DNA from: Ectothiorhodospira sp. BSL-9
Lineage (GTDB): Bacteria > Pseudomonadota > Gammaproteobacteria > Ectothiorhodospirales > Ectothiorhodospiraceae
Reading direction: 5' to 3'
Length of the DNA stretch: 64,000 nucleotides
Assembly (NCBI RefSeq): GCF_001632845.1
Contig: NZ_CP011994.1
Coordinates: 2,552,001-2,616,000, forward strand
Program-made: the position numbers and the translations under genes
In this document: positions 35,988 through 45,317 of the stretch, piece by piece
Position numbering within the stretch: position 1 is the stretch's first letter
How the letters are laid out: every line of letters begins with the position of its first letter
The notes under the pieces: model-generated
Told to the model about the DNA's origin: nothing
Database searches by the model: none
Seen by the model: the letters and a program-made list of their open reading frames with translations, nothing else

Positions 35988-36866
35988 TTACCCCGGTAGC
36001 AGGTTCCGGTAGCTTTCATATCGCCGCGGGCTGATGTGCCCGGCCTTCACCGCCTCCAGCACCGCACAACCCGGCTCCACCGTGTGGCTGCAATCCTGAA
36101 AGCGGCATTCCCCCGCCCGTTCGCGAAGCTCTACGAAGCCCTGCACCAGTGCCTCCCGGGAGGCAGGCCCGGGCGTGAAGTCACGGACACCAGGGGAGTC
36201 GATCAGGGCGCCGCCACATTCCAGGGGATACAGCGTGGCATTGGTCGTGGTGTGCCGCCCACCTTCGCCCCCCATCTCGGAGAGGGCGCCGATGCGGATC
36301 TCCAGGTCCGGCAGCAGGGCCTTGACCAGCGACGACTTGCCCACCCCCGACTGACCCACCAGCACACTCACTCCCGAAGACAGTGCAGCCCGGAGTGTGT
36401 CCATGCCCTGATTGTGGGGGACGCTGGCGTGTATGACTTCGTAACCCAGGTCCCGATACTCGGTCAGGGGTGAGGGCAACGGAGCCCCCGCGGGCAACAG
36501 GTCCACCTTGTTGAAGAGGATCACGCCCCGGGCGGGCATGCGCTCAATGGCCGCCAGATAACGATCCACCAGCGACCAGTTGGGTTCTGGGGCCGGGGCA
36601 ATGACCACCACCACCTGACTCAGGTTGGCCGCCACGCTCTTGGGGTTGCCGCGAGGGTCCACCCGCTCCAGCAGGTTGGTGCGTGGCAGGATGTCGGTGA
36701 CCACGGCGTGCCCCTGGGCATCCCGATGCCACTGCACCCGATCATTGCACACGCCGTGCTCCAGGCGTCGGCGGGTGGTGCAGCGGTGGACCACTCCCTG
36801 GTCGTCTTCCACTAATACCTGTGATCCGAAGCGGGTGACCACCCGGCCGGCCATGGATTGGGTCAT
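35988..36866 (-). CDS. rsgA: Ribosome small-subunit GTPase RsgA
   Basis: 292 residues from an ATG at 36866. OB-fold N-terminus, circularly permuted GTPase motifs (G4 FNKVDLL, G1 GQSGVGKSSL, G3 DSPGVRDF) and a C-terminal zinc knuckle (CRFQDCSHTVEPGC). It checks late 30S assembly. It follows the PCD gene by 19 bp. Confidence 0.96.
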   Translation of the reverse strand: MTQSMAGRVVTRFGSQVLVEDDQGVVHRCTTRRRLEHGVCNDRVQWHRDAQGHAVVTDILPRTNLLERVDPRGNPKSVAANLSQVVVVIAPAPEPNWSLVDRYLAAIERMPARGVILFNKVDLLPAGAPLPSPLTEYRDLGYEVIHASVPHNQGMDTLRAALSSGVSVLVGQSGVGKSSLVKALLPDLEIRIGALSEMGGEGGRHTTTNATLYPLECGGALIDSPGVRDFTPGPASREALVQGFVELRERAGECRFQDCSHTVEPGCAVLEAVKAGHISPRRYESYRNLLPG

Positions 36867-36885
36867 TGCGTGTTCCGTGGGTTGT

Positions 36886-37227
36886 CTATGTGTGCAGCAA
36901 CTGATCCACCTTGGCGGCACAGATGAAGTCGTTCTCCGACAGGCCGCCAATGGCATGGGTGGAGAAATCCACCTGGCATTGATTGTAACTCACGGCCATG
37001 TCCGGATGATGATCCTGCTGATGGGCGATCCAGGCCACGGCATTCACAAACGCCATGGTTTCATGGTAATTGCGAAAGCGCACCGTGCGGCTCAATTTCC
37101 CGGCGTCGTCGGACAGCTGCCAATCGCTGGCGAGCTTCTCCATCATGCCCTTGGCCGCTTTCTCGTCAAGAGGGGCGACCCCACCTTCGCAGGGTACGCA
37201 CTGTTTCTGGCTCAGTGACTCGTTCAT
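36886..37227 (-). CDS. phhB: Pterin-4a-carbinolamine dehydratase
   Basis: 113 residues from an ATG with a GGGAGG site. The [19 protein letters not shown] segment is the family motif, with the catalytic His pair. The enzyme recycles the tetrahydrobiopterin-type cofactor of aromatic hydroxylases; in bacteria without such hydroxylases the family acts in pterin-dependent steps of molybdopterin or folate metabolism. No hydroxylase gene is adjacent. It is divergent from orn. Confidence 0.92.
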   Translation of the reverse strand: MNESLSQKQCVPCEGGVAPLDEKAAKGMMEKLASDWQLSDDAGKLSRTVRFRNYHETMAFVNAVAWIAHQQDHHPDMAVSYNQCQVDFSTHAIGGLSENDFICAAKVDQLLHT

Positions 37228-37323
37228 GCAACCTCCCAGGGCGGCGGGGGCCGCCTCGAAAATGCGCGTGTCTACGGTGTAGACTGTGCCACAGACGTCA
37301 CGTTCGAACAAAAAAGGAACCCC

Positions 37324-37869
37324 ATGAGCCCTCACCCGGATAACCTGGTCTGGATTGACCTTGAGATGACCGGTCTGGACCCCCAGTCTGACTACATCAT
37401 CGAGATTGCCACCATCGTCACGGACAAGAATCTCAACATCCTGGCCGAAGGACCGGTCATCGCCATCCACCAGAACGAGGAAATCCTCGGCGGTCTGGAC
37501 GACTGGAATCACAGCACGCACAGCCGCTCCGGACTCCTTCAGCGGGTGCGGAGCAGCATGTACAACGAGGTGGATGCCGAGCAGGCCACCCTGCGTTTCC
37601 TGAAGGATTACGTGCCGGCACGCACATCACCCATGTGCGGCAACACCATCTGCCAGGACCGGCGCTTTCTATACCGCTGCATGCCCGACCTGGAAGCATT
37701 CTTCCATTACCGCAACCTGGATGTGAGTACGCTCAAGGAACTGGCGCGGCGCTGGGCACCCGAGGTGCTCAATTCCCTCTCCAAGGATGCCACGCACCAG
37801 GCCCTGCAGGATATTCGCGACTCCATCACCGAGCTGCGCCATTACCGGGAGCACCTGCTCAAGGTGTAA
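37324..37869 (+). CDS. orn: Oligoribonuclease
   Basis: 181 residues. DEDDh exonuclease motifs: [28 protein letters not shown] and DIRDSI, at normal spacing and length. It degrades di-nucleotides including pGpG, the last step of c-di-GMP turnover. Divergent from phhB. Confidence 0.97.
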   Translation: MSPHPDNLVWIDLEMTGLDPQSDYIIEIATIVTDKNLNILAEGPVIAIHQNEEILGGLDDWNHSTHSRSGLLQRVRSSMYNEVDAEQATLRFLKDYVPARTSPMCGNTICQDRRFLYRCMPDLEAFFHYRNLDVSTLKELARRWAPEVLNSLSKDATHQALQDIRDSITELRHYREHLLKV

Positions 37870-37875
37870 CCCGGC

Positions 37876-38709
37876 TCAGGGTTCGATGGGGGTATCCGGG
37901 CAGTTGCCCCAGTCGGACCAGCTTCCGGGGTAGCCACGAACCTTCTCGAAGCCCAGGTGCTTGAGCACCAGCCAGGTGTAGGCGGAGCGGTGATGGGTGT
38001 GGCAGTAGGTGACGATTTCCTTGTCGCGGGTGATGCCCTGGGTGCCCAACTCCTGTAGCAGCGTCCTCTCCGGACGTAGTCGAAGATCCTGTTTCGCATC
38101 CATGGCCTGAGTCCATTCGTACAAAATGGCCCCGGGGATGTGCCCACCACGTTGGGCGCGGACATCACTGCCATCAAATTCCTCAGGGCTGCGGGCATCC
38201 AGAAATGCCACCCGGGGGTCTTGCAGGTGCGCCAGGATCCAGTCCCGGTCTGCCACCTGTGACTCGTTAAACGCCCCTATCGGGTAATCGCCCTGATCAA
38301 TGCTGGGTTCCTGGGTGGTCACCGGCATGTTCTCCCGGCGCCAGCCCTCCAGCCCCCCGTCCAGCAATGACAACCGCTCGTGCCCCACCACCGCCAGGGT
38401 CCACAGCAGGCGTGAGGCCTTGCCACCTCCCTCGTCATCATAGGCCACCACGTGGCTGCCGGGATGAATGCCCAGTTCCCGGAAGAGTTGCGTCAGATCA
38501 TCGGGTTCGGGGATCATGCCCATGGCCGGCGGTTCGTCCCGCAGCAGGCGAGGGTAATCCAGGTGCACTGCGGCAGGAAGGTGCCCCTGGGCATAATGGT
38601 CTGCCTCGCTCACATCAATGATCCTGAGGGTGGTGTCCTGAAGTCGGGCCTCCAGAGCGCGCGCGTCGATAAGCAAGGGTGTCTCGATCAAGGGGGTCTC
38701 CGTGGGCAT
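37876..38709 (-). CDS. Two-domain rhodanese (thiosulfate/3-mercaptopyruvate sulfurtransferase)
   Basis: 277 residues. The ATG at 38709 has a GAGGAA site seven bases upstream. Two rhodanese domains; only the second has the catalytic Cys loop (VTYCHTHHRSAYTW), whose CHTHHRS differs from the thiosulfate-type CRxGxR and leaves the substrate uncertain. It would move sulfane sulfur, suited to a sulfur-oxidising organism. It starts 19 bp after nadB. Confidence 0.9.
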   Translation of the reverse strand: MPTETPLIETPLLIDARALEARLQDTTLRIIDVSEADHYAQGHLPAAVHLDYPRLLRDEPPAMGMIPEPDDLTQLFRELGIHPGSHVVAYDDEGGGKASRLLWTLAVVGHERLSLLDGGLEGWRRENMPVTTQEPSIDQGDYPIGAFNESQVADRDWILAHLQDPRVAFLDARSPEEFDGSDVRAQRGGHIPGAILYEWTQAMDAKQDLRLRPERTLLQELGTQGITRDKEIVTYCHTHHRSAYTWLVLKHLGFEKVRGYPGSWSDWGNCPDTPIEP

Positions 38710-38728
38710 GATGGATTCCTCAAGAAGA

Positions 38729-40378
38729 TCACGCATGGGGCGACGTCCTGCCCGGGGTGGTTCCCGGAGCCAGCAGGGTGGGGATGCCATCCAGTGCCGG
38801 GTCGGTGTCGGGATAATCGATGGTGTAGTGCAGGCCCCGGCTCTCCTGCCGGGAGAGCGCACTGCGGATGATGATCTCTGCCACCACGGCCAGGTTACGC
38901 AATTCGATCAGGTCGTTGCTCACCCGGAAATTGCTGTAATACTCGTGGATTTCCCCCTGGAGTAACTCGATGCGGCGCAGGGCCCGTTGCAGGCGCTTGC
39001 TGGAACGCACGATGCCCACGTAGTCCCACATGAAACGGCGCAATTCATCCCAGTTGTGGGAAACCACCACCTCCTCGTCGGAATCGGTGACCCGGCTCTC
39101 GTCCCAAGGGGGGATCTGGGCGTCACGGGTGACGTGATCGGTGTGCTCGAGAATGTGTTGTGCGGCTGAGCGGGCGAATACCAGGCATTCCAGCAGCGAG
39201 TTGCTGGCCATGCGGTTGGCCCCGTGAAGGCCGGTATAGGCCACTTCGCCGATGGCATACAGCCCATCCAGGTCTGTACGGGCGCTGAGGTCGGTGACCA
39301 CTCCGCCGCAGGTGTAATGGGCAGCGGGCACCACGGGCAGCGGGTCGCGGGTCATGTCGAAGCCGTACTCCAGGCAACGCTTGTAGATGGTGGGGAAATG
39401 CGCCTTGATGAAGTCGGCCGGCTTGTGGGAGATGTCCAGGAACAGGCAATCGGCCCCCAGGCGCTTCATTTCATGGTCGATGGCCCGGGCGACGATGTCT
39501 CTCGGGGCCAGCTCGCCGCGGGGGTCGAAATCATGCATGAAAGGCTCGCCACTGGGCAGCAGCAGGCGCCCGCCTTCGCCGCGTACCGCCTCCGAGATGA
39601 GGAAGGACTTGGCCTTGGGATGGAAAAGGCAGGTGGGATGGAACTGCATGAACTCCATGTTGGCCACCCGGCAGCCGGCCCGCCACGCCATGGCGATGCC
39701 ATCGCCCGTGGACCCGTCCGGGTTACTGCTGTAGAGATACACCTTGCTGGCACCGCCCGTGGCCAGTACCACGGCCGAGGCGTCGAAGATCTCGACCTGC
39801 TGGCGATCCAGGTCCAGTACGTAAGCCCCAAGGCAGCGCTCGCCGGGCAGGCCGAGCTTGGCGCTGTTGATCAGGTCGACGGCGATGTGATGTTCGAACA
39901 GCTGGATATTGTCGTGACGTCGGACCTGTTCCACCAGGGTGGATTCGATGGCCTGACCCGTGGCATCGGCGGCGTGGACCACACGGCGATGGCTGTGCCC
40001 TCCCTCACGGGTCAGATGCAACTGCACCCGGCCATCCTCGGTGGGTTCGCGCGTGAAGGGTACGCCCAGATCCAGCAGCCACTGGATGCTTTGGGGCCCG
40101 TTCTCCACCGTGTGGCGCACCGCCTCCTCATCACACAGGCCAGCGCCTGCGCCCAGAGTGTCGCGCACGTGGGCGTCGATGGAATCCTTGCGATCGAGCA
40201 CCGCCGATACGCCACCCTGGGCGTAGAGGGTACTGCCCTCGGTGATCGGACCCTTGCTCAGTACCGCCACCCGGCGCTCCGAGGCCAGGTGCAACGCCAG
40301 GCTCAGGCCGGCGGCGCCACTGCCAATGATCAGGACATCCGCTGACTGGCGCTCAGGCGCCTGGGTATCTTCCTGCAT
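38729..40378 (-). CDS. nadB: L-aspartate oxidase NadB
   Basis: 549 residues. FAD-binding N-terminus ([15 protein letters not shown]), substrate loop motifs ([32 protein letters not shown]), and the [13 protein letters not shown] region identify NadB, which makes iminoaspartate for NAD synthesis. Normal length. It is divergent from rpoE across a 354-bp region. Confidence 0.97.
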   Translation of the reverse strand: MQEDTQAPERQSADVLIIGSGAAGLSLALHLASERRVAVLSKGPITEGSTLYAQGGVSAVLDRKDSIDAHVRDTLGAGAGLCDEEAVRHTVENGPQSIQWLLDLGVPFTREPTEDGRVQLHLTREGGHSHRRVVHAADATGQAIESTLVEQVRRHDNIQLFEHHIAVDLINSAKLGLPGERCLGAYVLDLDRQQVEIFDASAVVLATGGASKVYLYSSNPDGSTGDGIAMAWRAGCRVANMEFMQFHPTCLFHPKAKSFLISEAVRGEGGRLLLPSGEPFMHDFDPRGELAPRDIVARAIDHEMKRLGADCLFLDISHKPADFIKAHFPTIYKRCLEYGFDMTRDPLPVVPAAHYTCGGVVTDLSARTDLDGLYAIGEVAYTGLHGANRMASNSLLECLVFARSAAQHILEHTDHVTRDAQIPPWDESRVTDSDEEVVVSHNWDELRRFMWDYVGIVRSSKRLQRALRRIELLQGEIHEYYSNFRVSNDLIELRNLAVVAEIIIRSALSRQESRGLHYTIDYPDTDPALDGIPTLLAPGTTPGRTSPHA

Positions 40379-40459
40379 GGGTTTACAGCCTCGCGTAAGA
40401 TGTCAGCCTCGATCGATCCGTCTGGGGTGCCATGGGGCACTTCCGGTTGTCCTGGGAGC

Positions 40460-40483
40460 GCCCGGGTCCGTCAGGACCCGGGC
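40460..40483. repeat. Perfect 10-bp inverted repeat between nadB and rpoE
   Basis: GCCCGGGTCC-GTCA-GGACCCGGGC forms a very stable hairpin but has no T-run on either side and lies upstream of both divergent genes, so it is not a normal terminator. Confidence 0.8.
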
Positions 40484-40661
40484 CTTGGTCTCGGGGCACC
40501 TCCCAGGACGGGCCTTGCTTGAGGCTATGTTGTTATATGGGTTATTTTGTCACAGTTTTTCGCGCTGTCACACGTGCCGGGGGGCGGGCTCAAAAATTGA
40601 CCTATGCCAAGCATTTGCGGGAAAAGACCTGCAGATGGGGAAGTGTTTATCCCATTTGCCA

Positions 40662-40689
40662 GAACTTAAAGAGGGTTTTCATGTCCATC
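40662..40689 (+). promoter_or_regulatory. Sigma-E-type promoter of rpoE
   Basis: GAACTT is followed after 16 bp by TCCATC, close to the sigma-E -35/-10 consensus (GAACTT, TCTGA), and ends 43 bp before the rpoE start. This fits known autoregulation of rpoE operons. The -35 is excellent, the -10 only fair. Confidence 0.6.
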
Positions 40690-40732
40690 GCAGTTAGGGT
40701 ACAGGAGGTGCCCTCAGAGGGGGAGTGCCCGC

Positions 40733-41308
40733 ATGGGCAATAAAGTTACCGATGAGGAATTGGTCAGGCGTGTTCAGGCCGGGGACAAGAAGGCTTTCGA
40801 CGTGCTGGTGCTCAAGTACCAGCACAAGATCGTCAATCTGGTCTCGCGCTACGTGCATGACCCCTCCACGGCGCTGGACGTGGCCCAGGAAGCCTTTATC
40901 AAGGCCTATCGGGGCCTGGCCAATTTCCGTGGAGAAAGCGCTTTTTACACGTGGTTGTACCGGATCGCGATCAACACCGCGAAGAATTATCTGGTGTCAC
41001 AAAGCCGCAGAACACCGGACTACGAGGTGGATGCCCAGGATGCCGAGCAGATGGGCGGCGAATCGGCTCTCAAGGAATATGCAACCCCGGAAGGGGAAAT
41101 GATGTCCGATGAGATACGCATGGCCGTTCAGGAAGCCATCGGCGGTCTTCCGGAAGACCTGAGAATCGCCATCACGCTTCGTGAACTGGAAGGCATGAGT
41201 TACGAAGAGATCGCTCAGACCATGGGTTGCCCCATCGGCACGGTGCGATCCCGAATTTTCAGGGCCCGGGAGGCGATTGACCGAACCTTGCGGCCTTTGC
41301 TGGATTAA
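40733..41308 (+). CDS. rpoE: RNA polymerase sigma factor RpoE (AlgU)
   Basis: 191 residues. Region 2 (FDVLVLKYQHKIVNLVSRYV, DVAQEAFIKAYRGL, TWLYRIAINTAKN) and region 4 (ALREL equivalent TLRELEGMSYEEIAQTMGCPIGTVRSRIFRAREAI) identify an ECF02 sigma-E. First gene of rpoE-rseA-rseB-rseC-mucD, the envelope stress response. Its release by RseA proteolysis should turn on its own promoter. Confidence 0.97.
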   Translation: MGNKVTDEELVRRVQAGDKKAFDVLVLKYQHKIVNLVSRYVHDPSTALDVAQEAFIKAYRGLANFRGESAFYTWLYRIAINTAKNYLVSQSRRTPDYEVDAQDAEQMGGESALKEYATPEGEMMSDEIRMAVQEAIGGLPEDLRIAITLRELEGMSYEEIAQTMGCPIGTVRSRIFRAREAIDRTLRPLLD

Positions 41309-41332
41309 AGCTCTACATAAGCGAGAAGTCAC

Positions 41333-41959
41333 ATGACAGCCACTAAAGAGGAAAGACTCTCTGCACTGGTCGATGACGAGGCCGATGCATTCGAGCTCCG
41401 CCGGCTGGTGGACGAGATGGAGAAAAACCCTGAGGACCTGTCCCAATGGGGACGGTATCACCTCATCGGGGACGTCATGCGTGGAAATACCCTGTGCGCC
41501 CCTGCGGGCTTCAGCGACCGGATAATGCAGGCCATCGAGGAAGAGCCCGCGCCCACCGTTTCCCCCTGGGCGAGGCACGGTCGGATGCTGAAACCCGTGG
41601 CTGGCATGGGCATGGCAGCCGCCGTGGCCGTGGCAGTGCTGGTGGGCGTACAGAACTTCACCGGCGATGCCAGTGATCCAGGGTCCGCTGAACCGGCGAT
41701 GGCGGGCAGCGAGTCCGACCTGCGTTCGGTGCAGTTCGGGCAGGGTCAGCAGCCGCGCTATCAGTCCGTATTCCCCTCGGATACCCGCAGTACCCAGGTT
41801 CAGCACTCCCCAGTGGAGATCGGTGGTCATCGGGCGCTACGCATCGATATGGGTGACGCCCGTTTCAACAGCTACCTGATTAATCATACGGAGTCGACGG
41901 TGGGGGCCGGGGTGTTTCCCCAGACGCGAAACGCGGGTCACGGCGCCTCGGGTGAATGA
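41333..41959 (+). CDS. rseA: Anti-sigma-E factor RseA (MucA-type)
   Basis: 208 residues. The N-terminal domain (KEERLSALVDDEADAFELRRLV, SQWGRYHLIGDVMRG) is the sigma-binding part; one transmembrane helix (GMGMAAAVAVAVLVGV, about 85-105) leads to a periplasmic region. Regulated cleavage by site-1 and site-2 proteases releases RpoE. Starts 24 bp after rpoE. Confidence 0.95.
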   Translation: MTATKEERLSALVDDEADAFELRRLVDEMEKNPEDLSQWGRYHLIGDVMRGNTLCAPAGFSDRIMQAIEEEPAPTVSPWARHGRMLKPVAGMGMAAAVAVAVLVGVQNFTGDASDPGSAEPAMAGSESDLRSVQFGQGQQPRYQSVFPSDTRSTQVQHSPVEIGGHRALRIDMGDARFNSYLINHTESTVGAGVFPQTRNAGHGASGE

Positions 41960-41963
41960 TCCG

Positions 41964-42953
41964 ATGACGCGTCGGCTCCCAGCCTGTCTGGCGATGGCCG
42001 CATTGCTCGCCTCGGCGGTGGCCGCTGCCTCGGACACGAGAGCCGATGACCTGGTCGCAAAGATGGTCCGTGCTGTGGATCAGTTGAATTATGAGGGGAT
42101 TTTCGTCTTCTCTCAGGAAAACCGCATGGAGACCATGCATATCCTGCATGGTCGGGACGAGCATGGCTCCCGCGAACGTCTGATGGCCCTCAGCGGTGAA
42201 CCCCGCGAGGTCATCAAGGATGATCACTCCATTACCTGCATTCGGGCGGACAGCGCCTCGGTGTGCATGGAGCCGCGCAAAACGCTGATGGGCATGCCTG
42301 GAATGAGCCCTCTGCGAGGTGGTACGGAGGGCCTGCGGGACAACTATCGCGTGGATGTGGGCGCGTCATACAGGATTGCGGGGCTCTCCTGTCGCGAGGT
42401 GGCCATCCTGCCCAGGGATGAGTTGCGCTACGGCCATCGCCTGTGCATCCATGAAGACTCGGGCATGCTCCTCAAGGCCCAACTCCAGGGCCATGATGGG
42501 ACGGTGCTTGAGCAGTTCATGTTCACCCATATCGAATTCCCCGAGTCGGTCGACGAGGAACGCTTCGAACCGGCCATGGAGGGGGAGGACTTCACCGTAC
42601 AGCGCTTGGAAAAAAGGGATCGCCCCGAGCGGGAAGTCATGGAGCCCGATCCCCACTGGCACCTGCGCGATCTGCCCCGAGGCTTTGGTGTCACCGCGGT
42701 GCGCAAGCGAGCCATGGACGCCAATCCCCACCCAGTGCAGCACATGGTGCTCTCTGATGGCATGGCCACGGTGTCGGTATTCATTGCCCGTGCAGAGCGC
42801 CCCGAGGATCTGTTGGTCGGTGTAACCCGTTCTGGTGCCCTGCATGCGGCCGCGCGGCCGGTGGGGGACTATCAGATCACCGTGCTGGGGGAGGTGCCGG
42901 CAGCGACTGTGCGCCTGATTGCCGAATCCGTCGTCCACGAGGAAAGCCCGTGA
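41964..42953 (+). CDS. rseB: RseB (MucB-type) sigma-E regulator
   Basis: 329 residues. The ATG at 41964 opens a signal peptide (LPACLAMAALLASAVAAAS); a GTG 12 bases upstream overlaps rseA. The lipoprotein-localisation-like fold (LNYEGIFVFSQENRMETMHILHG) is typical. RseB binds RseA in the periplasm and protects it from the first protease unless lipopolysaccharide intermediates are present. Confidence 0.95.
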   Translation: MTRRLPACLAMAALLASAVAAASDTRADDLVAKMVRAVDQLNYEGIFVFSQENRMETMHILHGRDEHGSRERLMALSGEPREVIKDDHSITCIRADSASVCMEPRKTLMGMPGMSPLRGGTEGLRDNYRVDVGASYRIAGLSCREVAILPRDELRYGHRLCIHEDSGMLLKAQLQGHDGTVLEQFMFTHIEFPESVDEERFEPAMEGEDFTVQRLEKRDRPEREVMEPDPHWHLRDLPRGFGVTAVRKRAMDANPHPVQHMVLSDGMATVSVFIARAERPEDLLVGVTRSGALHAAARPVGDYQITVLGEVPAATVRLIAESVVHEESP

Positions 42954-43426
42954 TAGAAGAAAACGCCCGCGTGATTGCCGTGGATGAGCCGGGGTTTGCC
43001 TGGGTGGACACCCAGCGCAAGACCGCTTGCGGCTCCTGTGCCGTGTCCAGCGGTTGTGGCACCAGCGTGATCGCCAAGCTTTTCAGTGCCAAGCGCACCC
43101 AGGTGCGTGTCATCGACCCGCTGGGTGTCAAGCTGGGCGAGGAGGTGATGGTGGGCATCGAGGAGTCCGCCCTGGTGCGGGGGTCCCTGGCGGTCTACAT
43201 CCTGCCCCTGATCACGATGCTGCTGGCCGCGCTGGCGGCTCAGGGGCTATGGTCCGGTGCCGGTGAACTTCCAGTGGTGTTCGCCGGTCTCTTGGGACTG
43301 GGTGGTGGCCTGGGCCTGGTGGCCTTGTACACGCGACGGATTCGTCGCGACCCCCGTTTCCAGCCAGTGGTGGTCCGCCGCCTGGGTCCACCGGTGACGC
43401 CCGTGGAGGGTGTGCTGGCCCCCTGA
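42950..43426 (+). CDS. rseC: SoxR-reducing/sigma-E regulator RseC
   Basis: 158 residues from a GTG overlapping the rseB stop (GTGA). Two clusters of Cys (TACGSCAVSSGCG) precede two transmembrane helices (AVYILPLITMLLAALAAQ, VVFAGLLGLGGGLGLVALY). RseC is a modest positive regulator and part of a SoxR-reducing system in some species. Confidence 0.93.
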   Translation: MIEENARVIAVDEPGFAWVDTQRKTACGSCAVSSGCGTSVIAKLFSAKRTQVRVIDPLGVKLGEEVMVGIEESALVRGSLAVYILPLITMLLAALAAQGLWSGAGELPVVFAGLLGLGGGLGLVALYTRRIRRDPRFQPVVVRRLGPPVTPVEGVLAP

Positions 43427-43475
43427 CGTGACAAGCCCCATCCGACATTCAATCCACGGACCGACCTGCGAGCGC

Positions 43476-44936
43476 ATGTTCATGATACCGAGCACTCGTT
43501 ACAAACTGTTTTTCTCCTTGCTTCTGGCCCTGGCACTGATGTTTCCGGTGGCCGGGGCTGCACAATCCAGAAGCCTCCCGGACTTCGTGCCCCTGGCAGA
43601 AGCCAACAGCCCTGCCGTTGTGAACATCAGTACCTCGCGCACCGTAGAGAGCCGAATGGGTCGGGGGCACCCCCCGATCGAGTTGCCCGATGGAATGCCC
43701 CAGGACGGGCCCTTTGGCGATCTGCTGCGTCGCTTCTTCGGCGAAGAGGGGCAGGGCGCGCCCCGGCGCGAATTCGACTCCCGGTCCCTGGGGTCGGGGT
43801 TCATCATCTCGGACGACGGCTATGTGGTGACCAACCATCATGTGGTGAAGGAGGCCGACCAGATTGAGGTCCGTCTGAGTGACCGGCGTACCTTCGAGGC
43901 CGAATTGGTGGGCTCCGACCCCCGTACCGATGTCGCGCTGCTGCGCATTGACGCCACCGACCTGCCCACCCTCAAGCTTGGTGACTCCAAGGATCTCAAG
44001 GTGGGTGAGTGGGTGCTGGCCATCGGCTCTCCTTTCGGATTCGATCACTCGGTGACGGCCGGCATCATCAGTGCCAAGGGCCGCAGCCTGCCCACGGAGA
44101 ACTACGTGCCGTTCCTCCAGACCGACGTGGCCATCAACCCGGGTAACTCCGGCGGACCGCTGTTCAATCTGGATGGAGAGGTGGTAGGCATCAACTCCCA
44201 GATCTACAGCCGCACGGGGGGCTTCATGGGCCTCTCGTTCGCCATTCCCATTGAAGTGGCCATGGATGTGGTGGATCAGCTTCGCGAAACCGGACGCGTC
44301 AGCCGGGGCTGGCTGGGCGTGATGATCCAGGAAGTCACCCGCGATCTGGCCGACTCCTTCGATATGGATCGCCCCATGGGCGCCCTGGTGGCCCGGGTAT
44401 TGCCCGACAGCCCCGCCGAGGCGGCCGGTCTCAAGAGCGGGGACGTGATCGTGGGCTTTGATGGTGAGGAAGTTCCCCGTTCCTCCGCGTTGCCCCCCAT
44501 GGTGGGACGTTTCTCCATCGGCGAGACCGCCGAAGTGGACATACTGCGTGATGGCGAGCCCAAGAGCCTGTCGGTGAAGATCGCCAAGCTCCCGGAAGAT
44601 GATGATCGGGCTCGGGCACACACGCAGGCCCCCGCAGAGCCCCCGTCTGCCGCCATGGAAATGTTCGGGATGGATGTGGGGCCTGTGCCCGATGACATCC
44701 GCGAGCGTCTGGACCTGCCGGAAGGCGGCGTGCTGGTGAAAGACGTGGCTCAGGGAGCCGCACAGCGGGCGGGTATCCGCTCCGGGGACGTGTTGCTGAT
44801 GATCAACAGCCACGCCCTGGAGTCCCCGGAGCAGATGTCCAAGGTGCTTGAGGATCTGCCCGCGGGGCGTTCTGCCCGGGTTCTGGTGCAGCGCAGTCAG
44901 GGCCCGATCTGGATGCCGCTGGACGTGCCCGAGTGA
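43476..44936 (+). CDS. mucD: Periplasmic serine protease DegP/MucD
   Basis: About 486 residues from an ATG at 43476 (43482 also possible), with a signal peptide (YKLFFSLLLALALMFPVAGAAQ). The catalytic triad is His in VTNHHVV, Asp in DPRTDVALLRI and Ser in NPGNSGGPLF; two PDZ domains follow. It degrades misfolded periplasmic proteins and completes the sigma-E operon. It overlaps the rseC end in reading only, starting 49 bp after it. Confidence 0.95.
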   Translation: MFMIPSTRYKLFFSLLLALALMFPVAGAAQSRSLPDFVPLAEANSPAVVNISTSRTVESRMGRGHPPIELPDGMPQDGPFGDLLRRFFGEEGQGAPRREFDSRSLGSGFIISDDGYVVTNHHVVKEADQIEVRLSDRRTFEAELVGSDPRTDVALLRIDATDLPTLKLGDSKDLKVGEWVLAIGSPFGFDHSVTAGIISAKGRSLPTENYVPFLQTDVAINPGNSGGPLFNLDGEVVGINSQIYSRTGGFMGLSFAIPIEVAMDVVDQLRETGRVSRGWLGVMIQEVTRDLADSFDMDRPMGALVARVLPDSPAEAAGLKSGDVIVGFDGEEVPRSSALPPMVGRFSIGETAEVDILRDGEPKSLSVKIAKLPEDDDRARAHTQAPAEPPSAAMEMFGMDVGPVPDDIRERLDLPEGGVLVKDVAQGAAQRAGIRSGDVLLMINSHALESPEQMSKVLEDLPAGRSARVLVQRSQGPIWMPLDVPE

Positions 44937-44940
44937 GGCA

Positions 44941-45183
44941 ATGACAGCTCGGGTGACCGTTTATCATCGCGAGGGGTGTCATCTCTGCGATCGCATGTTT
45001 GATGAGCTCCGTTCGTTGCAACACCGGCTGGATTTTCACGTCCAGCCGGTGGATATCGACGAGGATCCCGACTTGAAGGAGCGCTTCAACGTCAAGGTGC
45101 CGGTGCTGGCAGTGGAGGATGAAATCCTCTGCTGCCATTTCCTGGATGTGCCGGGGCTGGAGCGGGCCCTGGAGCCCGACTGA
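44941..45183 (+). CDS. Small glutaredoxin-like thiol protein
   Basis: 80 residues. Thioredoxin fold with a CHLC active site (YHREGCHLCDRMFDEL), then PVDIDEDPDLKERFNVKVPVLAVED with the cis-Pro. It is a short monothiol/dithiol redox protein of the DUF836 type common next to lepA or mucD. It starts four bases after mucD stops and thus probably belongs to the operon. Confidence 0.88.
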   Translation: MTARVTVYHREGCHLCDRMFDELRSLQHRLDFHVQPVDIDEDPDLKERFNVKVPVLAVEDEILCCHFLDVPGLERALEPD

Positions 45184-45317
45184 GGCGTTCCCGGTCGCCC
45201 CCTCGCTGTTCCTGCCTGGGCCGAGTCTGTACAATGCGCGCAACCCATCTGGCTGCACCCGCCACGGGCCCAGGATTCTGGGGCGCGGACGGGTGCGCAT
45301 CATTTTGAGCATCGCCC

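Larger units (their letters stand above)
40379..40732. promoter_or_regulatory. nadB-rpoE divergent region
   Basis: Contains the sigma-E-type promoter (40662-40689), a GC-rich 10-bp hairpin (40460-40483), and two direct TGTCACA repeats at 40548-40554 and 40566-40572. No protein gene supported; a 20-codon frame starting at 40681 overlaps rpoE but would be truncated by the promoter. Confidence 0.6.

Noticed and set aside
40681-40743. 20-codon frame before rpoE, as a possible regulatory leader peptide (rseD-like)
   Set aside because: The likely sigma-E promoter ends at 40689, inside the frame, so the peptide would not be fully transcribed; no similarity to RseD.
43449-44813. 454-codon frame antisense to mucD
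   Set aside because: It lies inside the well-defined mucD gene with no start signal or recognisable domain.
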